Shown here in pieces: positions 1-5,284 of a stretch of DNA of 6,663 nucleotides. The position numbers and the translations under genes are program-made. The DNA is from Clostridium sp. AF37-5. Lineage in GTDB: Bacteria > Bacillota > Clostridia > Lachnospirales > Lachnospiraceae. The stretch is from the NCBI RefSeq assembly GCF_003477605.1, contig NZ_QUDR01000041.1, positions 1 to 6,663 of the forward strand, in the 5' to 3' direction. A model generated the notes under the pieces. That model was not told the DNA's origin, made no database searches, and was given only the letters and a program-made list of their open reading frames with translations. Within the stretch, counting starts at the first letter, position 1. Every line of letters begins with the position of its first letter.

Positions 1-19
1 TCTTTTGCGTGTTCTCCAT
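1..19 (-). CDS. 5' end of a divergent gene (first 6 codons only)
   Basis: On the minus strand an ATG at 19-17 opens a frame reading M-E-N-T-Q-K before the window ends. It is supported by a strong Shine-Dalgarno sequence (GGAGGGAG, complement of 28-35) placed 8 bases before the ATG, and by a near-consensus sigma-A promoter further upstream (complement of 70-98). The product cannot be named from six residues. It is divergent from the HTH-methyltransferase gene, so that regulator could act on it; this is inference from arrangement only. Confidence 0.65.
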
Positions 20-27
20 CCTATCGT

Positions 28-35
28 CTCCCTCC
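28..35 (-). promoter_or_regulatory. Ribosome binding site of the divergent gene
   Basis: The complement reads GGAGGGAG, 8 bases from the ATG at 19-17. It decides the start of the partial minus-strand gene. Confidence 0.65.
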
Positions 36-69
36 ACTGGCAGACAGGAGAAGCATCATTATGATTGGT

Positions 70-98
70 ATTATATAACACATGTAAGTATGTGCCAA
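70..98 (-). promoter_or_regulatory. Sigma-A-type promoter for the divergent leftward gene
   Basis: On the minus strand the -35 box is TTGGCA (98-93, 5 of 6 to consensus) and the -10 box is TATAAT (75-70, perfect), with an exact 17-base spacer. Transcription would begin near 63, giving a leader of about 44 bases before the ATG at 19. This is the best promoter match in the window. The spacer also carries most of an inverted repeat at 79-94, which could serve as an operator. Confidence 0.75.
79..94. repeat. Inverted repeat in the leftward promoter, candidate operator
   Basis: CACAT (79-83) and ATGTG (90-94) are perfect inverted arms separated by 6 bases. They lie between the -10 and -35 boxes of the leftward promoter and touch the -35 box. 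This is a typical position for repressor binding. The adjacent gene encodes an XRE-type DNA-binding domain, so it is an obvious candidate, but five-base arms can arise by chance in AT-rich DNA. Confidence 0.35.
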
Positions 99-126
99 GA
101 GTTTTTAACTATTTGGCGAAATTTAA

Positions 127-155
127 TTGAAAATTCAACAACAAAGTGATAGCAT
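127..155 (+). promoter_or_regulatory. Probable promoter of the HTH-methyltransferase gene
   Basis: TTGAAA (127-132, 5 of 6) and TAGCAT (150-155, 4 of 6) are separated by 17 bases, upstream of the TTG start at 199. A better isolated -10-like hexamer, TACAAT, occurs at 173-178 but has no good -35 box and would start transcription almost at the ribosome binding site. The -35 hexamer lies within a perfect inverted repeat, TTGAA-AA-TTCAA (127-138), which may be an autoregulatory operator. Confidence 0.4.
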
Positions 156-198
156 TCTAAAAATTTGTACTCTACAATATAAGTAGGAGGTGTGAAGG

Positions 199-1017
199 TT
201 GGAAATTGGTTCAATTATTATGAAAAAAAGGAAAGAACTTGGTATCACGCAGCAAGTATTGGCAAAAAAATTGCATGTGTCAAATCAGGCGGTATCAAAA
301 TGGGAAAATGGGATGACATGTCCTGAAATTAGTTTGTTACCTGCAATTGCAAAGGTATTTGGGATGAGTGTGGATTCTCTTCTTGGATATCAGTCTCCAA
401 TATTGAGCGATTATGAAAAACGATATCAGGAGAAAGGGTATTATTGGGGAATAAAGCCGAATGACTTATGCTATGAAATTTTAAAATTAAAGCCGCCAAT
501 AAAGCCGTTAAAGGTTCTTGATGTAGGGTGCGGGGAAGGAAAAGATGCTGTTTTTTTAGCACGAAATGGATACCATGTATCTGCTTTTGATTTGGCAGAG
601 ACAGGAGTTGAAAAGGGAAGGGCGTTAGCTTCACAGCATGGTGTTTATGTAGATTTTTTTACAGCAAATATTGAGGATATGCAGCTTTGCGAAGATTATG
701 ATATTGTTTTATGTAGTGGAGTGTTTCATTTTTTGAAACCGGAGAAAAGGAAAGATGTTGTAAATGAGTTGAAGCAACATACCAAGCCGGATGGAATTCA
801 TGTTATGAATGTATTTGTGGATAAACCATTTGTTGAAATTTTACCAGGGAAGGAAAAAAATCGTTTTCGATGGAAATCAGGACAAATTTTTACCTTGTAT
901 CATGATTGGTATTTCCACAAAATTGAAGAAGTTGTATTTGATTGTAACAGCGGCGGTGTGCCACACCAGCATTGTATGGATATTATGATTGCTCGAAATA
1001 AAAGTAAGGAGTCATAA
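199..1017 (+). CDS. XRE-family HTH / TehB-like SAM-dependent methyltransferase fusion
   Basis: A 272-residue cytoplasmic protein with two domains. Residues about 3-62 form an XRE (Cro/cI-type) helix-turn-helix; the core at 16-38 (ITQQ...LAKKL.VS..AVSKWENG) is classic. Residues about 75-266 form a class I methyltransferase: motif I VLDVGCGEGKD at 106-116 (SAM binding), an acidic residue D131 ending the next strand, and ANIEDM at 156-161. The 'F.WKSGQIFTLYHDW' stretch near 223-237 and the HQH...IARN ending resemble the TehB/YjdL-type branch, whose members modify small molecules such as tellurite. The real substrate is unknown. The start is the TTG at 199, because AGGAGG at 185-190 is 8 bases upstream; the ATG at 220 would cut into the HTH. 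The gene is visibly richer in A and T than the downstream operon. It is divergent from the gene at the left edge and convergent with the LRR remnant. Likely role (inference): a regulator that also carries its effector enzyme. Confidence 0.85.
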   Translation: MEIGSIIMKKRKELGITQQVLAKKLHVSNQAVSKWENGMTCPEISLLPAIAKVFGMSVDSLLGYQSPILSDYEKRYQEKGYYWGIKPNDLCYEILKLKPPIKPLKVLDVGCGEGKDAVFLARNGYHVSAFDLAETGVEKGRALASQHGVYVDFFTANIEDMQLCEDYDIVLCSGVFHFLKPEKRKDVVNELKQHTKPDGIHVMNVFVDKPFVEILPGKEKNRFRWKSGQIFTLYHDWYFHKIEEVVFDCNSGGVPHQHCMDIMIARNKSKES

Positions 1018-1025
1018 TTATTATT

Positions 1026-1068
1026 AAAAAATCTCCGCCCTGCTGGCTTAGCCAGTAAGGCGGGGGAT
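1026..1068 (-). terminator. Rho-independent terminator of the LRR remnant
   Basis: CCGCC-CTG-CTGGC (1035-1047) pairs with GCCAG-TAA-GGCGG (1051-1063) around a 3-base loop, giving a 13-position stem with one mismatch and one wobble. On the minus strand it is followed by six T residues (complement of 1026-1031). On the plus strand no T tract follows, so it serves the leftward LRR gene rather than the methyltransferase gene. Confidence 0.7.
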
Positions 1069-1070
1069 AT

Positions 1071-1679
1071 CCTGCCAAGAACATAATTATATGCAGTTAA
1101 ATTCGTTTGTTCCACTTTTTTCATTTTGCCAGAGACTTTGAGTGTTTCGTAGCAAAGTTTCTTTTTCTTGGCAAAAGAGGCGGCTTTGGCGGAAGGGTAT
1201 GTGTGAATTACTTTTACTTTTTTGTATGATTTAACATCACCCTTTAATGCTGTTAAGCGGCCGCAGACATAAAGATGTTCAACTGATGTGCTGCCAGGAA
1301 AATAAAAGGAAGTCAGGGCACTGTCGACAAACATTTTTTTGACTGTACGGGTGCCGAATGGATAAATGCCGGTGGAAGTTTCACATTCGTTTATTTCATA
1401 AAAATCAACGTTAAATAATGAGACCGATGCAAGCGGAGACACACCGCTGAACGCATAAGGACCAATTCGCATATTATTTAAATCCAGATCCTGCAAATGG
1501 TCACAGTCTGCAAACGCATACTGTTGAATGTGCAGTCTTTCTGTATGATTAAAATCAATCCGGGATAAGGAAGAGCAACCGGCAAAGGCGTAACTTCCAA
1601 TTGTGGTAATTGTTTTTGGTAAAATAAGATGGCGGAGTGCTGCCTCCTTTTTTTGTATAAGTTTAATTGTTCCTTTGAG
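1071..1679 (-). pseudogene. Truncated BspA-like leucine-rich-repeat surface protein (remnant)
   Basis: The minus-strand frame is open from 1679 to about 900. Its first part, read without a start codon, contains the BspA/LRR_5 signature (RHLILPKTITTIGSYAFAGC, then QQYAFADC..L and GPYAFSGV..L), and it ends with a YPSAKAASFAKKKKL segment typical of the last repeat. Such proteins are normally much longer, secreted, and act in adhesion or surface binding. Here a TAA stop at 1682-1680 lies directly before the frame, with no ATG, signal peptide or ribosome binding site, so the 5' end is lost. At the 3' end no in-frame stop precedes the terminator at 1068-1026; a stop is available close by in another frame (for example TAA on the complement near 1088), suggesting a frameshift. 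The frame then continues antisense into the methyltransferase gene to about 900. This is a decayed fragment; nothing indicates that it is translated. It occupies most of the 810-base gap between intact genes. Confidence 0.7.
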
Positions 1680-1762
1680 TTATACAAATATTACGAATGA
1701 GAATTAAAAAAAGTTGCAAAAATTAAAAGCTCACCATAAATCATGAATTTTGTCATAAAATA

Positions 1763-1776
1763 TTTAAGCGCTTACT
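1763..1776. promoter_or_regulatory. cre-like palindrome at the operon promoter
   Basis: TTTAAGCGCTTACT matches 9 of the 11 defined positions of the CcpA cre consensus TGWAANCGNTNWCA. Its core, TAAGCGCTTA (1765-1774), is a perfect 10-base palindrome. It abuts and overlaps by one base the -35 box at 1776-1781, a position where binding would block RNA polymerase. It could be bound by CcpA or another LacI/GalR-type repressor. This is inferred from motif and position only. Confidence 0.35.
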
Positions 1777-1805
1777 TGACCAATATCCGCTGAATATTGT
1801 ATCAT
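1776..1805 (+). promoter_or_regulatory. Sigma-A-type promoter of the rsmH-like operon
   Basis: TTGACC (1776-1781, 5 of 6) and TATCAT (1800-1805, 5 of 6) are 18 bases apart. Transcription would start near 1812, just upstream of the ribosome binding site AGAAGGG (1822-1828). No other convincing promoter appears before 6558, so this probably drives the whole downstream operon. Confidence 0.6.
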
Positions 1806-1834
1806 AAAGCAGAAAATGCAAAGAAGGGATGAAA

Positions 1835-2887
1835 ATGATGCCACAGGAAGAGAAAAAGCACAAGAGACGGGTACATTACAGTGGAAAATATCCGAAGAAA
1901 TTTGAGGAAAAATATAAGGAACACCAGCCGGAGAAGTATCAGGATATGATTGAGCATGTGATTCGCAAGGGAAATACACCGGCAGGGATGCATCTTTCGA
2001 TTATGGTACAGGAAATTCTGGATTTTCTGCAGATTCAGCCGGGGCAGATTGGATTTGATGCGACGCTTGGCTATGGCGGGCACACAAAAGCAATGCTTGC
2101 CTGTTTAGAGGGCAGAGGACATATCTATGCGACAGATGTGGATCCGGAAGAATCAGTTAAGACGAAGAAACGCCTTTTGGAGCAGGGATACGGCGAAGAA
2201 ATTCTCACAATAAAACTGCAGAATTTCTGTACGATTGACGAAATCGCAAAGGAGGCAGGCGGATTTGATTTTGTGCTTGCCGATTTGGGTGTTTCTTCCA
2301 TGCAGATTGATAATCCGGAGCGTGGATTTTCCTTTAAAGTAGAAGGTCCTCTTGATTTGAGGTTAAACCAAAAGGAAGGAATCAGTGCCGCAGAGCGGCT
2401 TGACACGATTACCAAAGAGGAGCTTGCCGGGATGCTGTATGAAAACTCAGATGAACCTTACAGTGAGGAGTTGGCAAAGGCCATTACCGATGAAATCCGC
2501 AGAGGAAACCGGATGGACACGACGAAGAAACTGCGTGATGTCATTGAAAAGACGTTAATGTTTCTTCCGGAAAAGGAGCGCAAAGATACCGTCAAAAAAA
2601 CGTGTCAGCGGGTCTTTCAGGCGCTGCGCATTGATGTAAATAATGAATTTGAAGTATTGTATGAATTTATGGAAAAATTACCGGAATGCATAAAACCCGG
2701 CGGAAGGGCAGCAATTCTTACCTTCCACTCCGGCGAAGACCGTCTAGTAAAAAAGGCGCTAAAGTCCGGCTACAAAGCTGGTATTTACAGCGATTATGCA
2801 AAAGATGTGATACGCCCTTCAGCGAAAGAATGTGCACAAAATGGGCGAGCACGTTCTACGAAGATGCGGTGGGCGATTAAGAAGTAA
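1835..2887 (+). CDS. RsmH-type 16S rRNA (cytosine-N4)-methyltransferase paralogue
   Basis: MraW/RsmH-family methyltransferase. RsmH adds the N4-methyl group of C1402 in the 16S rRNA decoding centre. Family landmarks are clear (numbering from an ATG at 1829): FDATLGYGGH 76-85 (SAM binding), D103, DLGVSSMQIDNPERGFSF 152-169, GPLDLRLN 173-180, QRVFQALRIDVNNE 260-273, TFHSGEDRLVKK 298-309, and ARSTKMRWAIK at the end. Compared with the canonical enzyme (about 310 residues), it has a basic N-terminal extension of about 50 residues before the usual first strand, and HSGEDR instead of HSLEDR. The ATG at 1829 touches the ribosome binding site (AGAAGGG 1822-1828), so the ATG at 1835 (6-base spacing, 350 residues) is the likelier start; 1838 is also possible. 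It is not in a division cluster (no mraZ, ftsL or ftsI nearby), so it is probably a second RsmH-like protein; whether it modifies C1402 is unproven. It is first in the operon, 30 bp before the antiporter gene. Confidence 0.85.
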   Translation: MMPQEEKKHKRRVHYSGKYPKKFEEKYKEHQPEKYQDMIEHVIRKGNTPAGMHLSIMVQEILDFLQIQPGQIGFDATLGYGGHTKAMLACLEGRGHIYATDVDPEESVKTKKRLLEQGYGEEILTIKLQNFCTIDEIAKEAGGFDFVLADLGVSSMQIDNPERGFSFKVEGPLDLRLNQKEGISAAERLDTITKEELAGMLYENSDEPYSEELAKAITDEIRRGNRMDTTKKLRDVIEKTLMFLPEKERKDTVKKTCQRVFQALRIDVNNEFEVLYEFMEKLPECIKPGGRAAILTFHSGEDRLVKKALKSGYKAGIYSDYAKDVIRPSAKECAQNGRARSTKMRWAIKK

Positions 2888-2917
2888 CCGAAAAAAACGA
2901 CAAAGAAAGGAAGTACT

Positions 2918-4516
2918 ATGACATTTGCAATTCTTTTCGTATCAATTGTGATTCTGGCGTGTTTAGTAGGGAACCGAATATCGAACCGCATTGGTGTTCC
3001 GATGCTTTTGATTTTTATTGTGCTTGGTATGTTTTTCGGCTCGGATGGTGTCATTCGGATTTCGTTTGAAAACTTTGAACTGGCAGAACAAATCTGCTCC
3101 ATTGCCCTGATTTTTATTATGTTTTATGGTGGTTTTGGAACAAAATGGAGCGCTGCAAAACCAATTGCTCTGCGCGCGGTTATTTTATCGACTGCCGGTG
3201 TTGTTCTTACGGCGGGGCTGACGGCATTGTTTTGTTACTATGCACTTCACATCGGACTGCTTGAGAGTCTTTTGATTGGCTCGCTGATAAGCTCGACCGA
3301 TGCGGCGTCGGTGTTTTCGATTCTGCGTTCTAAACGGTTGAACTTAAAGTACCGGACTGCCTCTCTTTTAGAGGTGGAAAGTGGTAGTAATGACCCATGC
3401 TCCTATATGCTTACTACGATTATGCTTGGTTTGATTAGTGGTGGCAAAATCAGTGCGGGAGCCATTACCTATACGGTGTTTGCGCAGATTATTTATGGTG
3501 TGGCAATCGGTGCCTTGATGGCGGGAATTACGATTTTTGTTTTGAAAAAATTTCAGGTTACGACAGAAGGCTTTGATACCATTTTAGTATTTGCCTTCGT
3601 GCTTTTGGCGTATGCGGTTCCTTCCGCAGTTGGCGGCAATGGATACCTAAGTGCGTATTTGTTTGGTATTGTACTGGGAAATGCGGATTTGGACAATAAA
3701 AAGTCGCTGGTACATTTCTTTGACGGTGTGACCGGATTGATGCAGATGTTAGTCTTTTTCCTTGTTGGGCTGTTGGCATTTCCATCGTCATTGCCGGCGG
3801 TTGTCTTTCCGTCACTGATGATTGCGTTGTTTTTGACGTTTGTTGCCAGACCTGCGGTTGTGTGTTTGCTGTTAACGCCTTTCCGAAGTAAATGGCGGCA
3901 GCAGATATTAGTTTCGTGGGCGGGGCTTCGCGGGGCGGCGTCCATTGTGTTTGCGATAATGGCAAGGAGCAGCGGCACGTTGTTTGAACACGACATTTTT
4001 CACATGATATTTTTCATCGTGCTTTTTTCCATTCTTTTGCAAGGAACACTGCTTCCGTATGTGGCGAAAATGCTCCATATGATTGATGATAAAGAAGACG
4101 TATTAAAGACCTTTACCGACTACACCGAAGAAGTGCCGGTTCAATTTATCCAGTTTACGGTTGAAGAAAATCATCCGTGGGCAGGCAGTAAGATTAAAGA
4201 TATTTTGCTGCCGCCGGAAACACTTCTCGTTCAGATTCAGCGGGATGAAAAAGATGTGACGCCAAACGGAGACACCGTGCTTGTGCCGGGCGACACATTG
4301 ATTCTCAGTGCAAAGGCACCGAGTGATGTGGATGGTGTGCGGCTAATTGAAATTGAGTTAGACGGCAGTCACAAATGGGTAGGCAAAAGTTTATCGCGGA
4401 TTCATCTCGGAAAAGGAAAGTTAGTCGTGATGATTCAGCGGGGGGAAGAATTGATTATTCCAAATGGAAACACGGTGTTTGCACCGGGTGATACAATTGT
4501 GATAAAGGAGCGATAG
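2918..4516 (+). CDS. CPA1-type cation/proton antiporter with two RCK_C domains (probable K+/H+)
   Basis: A 532-residue membrane protein that exchanges protons for monovalent cations. Residues 1 to about 388 form the Na+/H+ exchanger domain with roughly 12-13 hydrophobic segments. Visible landmarks are STDAASVFS 126-134, ESGSNDP 154-160 (the Asn-Asp pair with D159 is the expected ion-binding site), and SWAGLRGA 333-340. The cytoplasmic tail carries two RCK_C (TrkA-C) domains, about 408-470 and 477-532; they align with each other (LVQIQRDE..VTPNGDTVLVPGDT against VVMIQRGE..IIPNGNTVFAPGDT). This layout matches the NhaP2/CvrA group of potassium/proton antiporters, so K+/H+ exchange is likelier than Na+/H+. 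RCK_C domains of related transporters bind nucleotide ligands such as c-di-AMP; such control is inference here. The start ATG has AAAGGAAG just upstream. It lies 30 bp after the methyltransferase gene and 2 bp before the yoaK-like gene. Confidence 0.88.
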   Translation: MTFAILFVSIVILACLVGNRISNRIGVPMLLIFIVLGMFFGSDGVIRISFENFELAEQICSIALIFIMFYGGFGTKWSAAKPIALRAVILSTAGVVLTAGLTALFCYYALHIGLLESLLIGSLISSTDAASVFSILRSKRLNLKYRTASLLEVESGSNDPCSYMLTTIMLGLISGGKISAGAITYTVFAQIIYGVAIGALMAGITIFVLKKFQVTTEGFDTILVFAFVLLAYAVPSAVGGNGYLSAYLFGIVLGNADLDNKKSLVHFFDGVTGLMQMLVFFLVGLLAFPSSLPAVVFPSLMIALFLTFVARPAVVCLLLTPFRSKWRQQILVSWAGLRGAASIVFAIMARSSGTLFEHDIFHMIFFIVLFSILLQGTLLPYVAKMLHMIDDKEDVLKTFTDYTEEVPVQFIQFTVEENHPWAGSKIKDILLPPETLLVQIQRDEKDVTPNGDTVLVPGDTLILSAKAPSDVDGVRLIEIELDGSHKWVGKSLSRIHLGKGKLVVMIQRGEELIIPNGNTVFAPGDTIVIKER

Positions 4517-4518
4517 AA

Positions 4519-5205
4519 ATGAAAAAAATAGCAAAGCAGATGTCAGAGTCCATCGAGTTAGGAATCGTGTTAGCGGCATCCGGTGGATTTATGGATGCCT
4601 ATTCGTACATCATGCGCGACCGTGTATTTGCAAATGCACAGACGGGAAATATGCTGTTGCTTGGCGTAAGCATATCCGAGAGAAACTGGCCGGAGGTTGT
4701 GCGGTATTTGTTTCCGGTACTTGCATTTGCGGCTGGAATTATGCTGGCTGATTTGGTGCGTTTTCGGATGGATGAAAAAAAAAGGCTTCACTGGCGGCAG
4801 ATTTCTGTATTGTTAGAGGCGATTGTCCTTGCCGGCGTGTGCTTTATTCCGGTTTCTCTTAATCTCTTAGCAAACAGTTTAACGTCACTTGCCTGCGGAA
4901 TTCAGGTAGAGAGTTTCCGTAAGATTCACGGAAACGGAATTGCGACTACGATGTGTATCGGAAATCTTCGCAGTGGTACACAGAATTTGTGCGATTATAT
5001 ACATACGAAAGAGAAAAAGTGTTTGTCAAAAAGCATCCTTTATTACGGTGTGATTTTGTGCTTTATTATTGGTGCCGTACTTGGAAATGTATGCATTTCT
5101 TATATGAAGGAAAAGGCAATTTTAGTGTGTGCATTCTTTTTGCTTGCTGCTTTTATTATGATGTTTATTGACAGGGAGAAGGAAGAACATGAAAGCCGTT
5201 CGTAG
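4519..5205 (+). CDS. YoaK/DUF1275 family membrane protein
   Basis: A 228-residue integral membrane protein of the YoaK family (DUF1275). The family signature is plain: GGFMDAYSY 22-30, FANAQTGNMLLLG 37-49, CGIQVESFRK 126-135, and TTMCIGNLRSG 143-153. Hydrophobic stretches lie at about 14-30, 62-80, 97-118, 172-192 and 197-217. The biochemical function of this family is not established; a transport or permease-like role is usually guessed. The start is well supported: AAAGGAG at 4504-4510 with an 8-base spacing, and only two bases separate it from the antiporter stop, so the two are probably translationally coupled. Its last 17 bases overlap the azlC-like remnant. A run of nine A residues (4775-4783), encoding EKK at 86-88, could promote slippage. 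Confidence 0.85.
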   Translation: MKKIAKQMSESIELGIVLAASGGFMDAYSYIMRDRVFANAQTGNMLLLGVSISERNWPEVVRYLFPVLAFAAGIMLADLVRFRMDEKKRLHWRQISVLLEAIVLAGVCFIPVSLNLLANSLTSLACGIQVESFRKIHGNGIATTMCIGNLRSGTQNLCDYIHTKEKKCLSKSILYYGVILCFIIGAVLGNVCISYMKEKAILVCAFFLLAAFIMMFIDREKEEHESRS

Positions 5206-5284
5206 AGGATTTATCAAGTCCATTCCGATTTTATGCAGTTACTTGTTTGTCGGAATGGCGTATGGAATGGGAGTGGTTGGATGA
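5189..5284 (+). pseudogene. AzlC-like N-terminal remnant (31 codons)
   Basis: An ATG at 5189 with a good ribosome binding site (GGGAGAAGGAAG, 5174-5185) opens a 31-codon frame ending in TGA at 5282-5284. Its residues (KAVRRGFIKSIPILCSYLF, then VGMAYGMGV) match the pattern at the N-terminus of AzlC, the large subunit of branched-chain amino acid exporters, which is normally about 230 residues and paired with AzlD. No further AzlC or AzlD sequence follows. The frame overlaps the yoaK-like gene by 17 bp, as intact operon genes do, and its stop overlaps the next start as ATGA. The simplest reading is a deletion that removed most of azlC (and azlD). Alternatively it is now a short coupling or leader peptide, or a small membrane protein in its own right. 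The AzlC assignment rests on a short match. Confidence 0.55.

Noticed and set aside
1033..1070. Hairpin after the methyltransferase gene as its plus-strand terminator
   Set aside because: No T tract follows on the plus strand; the T6 tract is on the minus-strand side, so it belongs to the LRR remnant.
1478..1687. Minus-strand frame of 69 codons over the LRR remnant
   Set aside because: It is out of frame with the LRR repeats, shows no repeat pattern itself and has no ribosome binding site; it is a shadow of the remnant.
1700..1757. Short minus-strand ATG frame (about 20 codons, starting M-T-K-F-M) upstream of the LRR remnant
   Set aside because: It is very short, AT-rich, lacks a clear ribosome binding site and is not in frame with the LRR sequence.
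1829..1834. ATG at 1829 as the start of the RsmH-like gene
   Set aside because: The Shine-Dalgarno sequence AGAAGGG ends at 1828, leaving no spacing. The in-frame ATGs at 1835 or 1838 have 6-9 bases.
2686..2880. 64-codon plus-strand frame inside the RsmH-like gene
   Set aside because: It is an alternative frame within conserved RsmH motifs, with no independent start signal.
3553..3996. Two long minus-strand frames (about 135-147 codons) opposite the antiporter gene
   Set aside because: They lie wholly antisense to a well-supported membrane protein, have low-complexity composition and no start signals.
5233..5280. Longer start (ATG at 5233) for the 425-residue protein
   Set aside because: No ribosome binding site precedes 5233, and the 16 extra residues are the azlC-like sequence read in another frame. 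The ATG at 5281 has GGGAG 7 bases upstream and an ATGA overlap.
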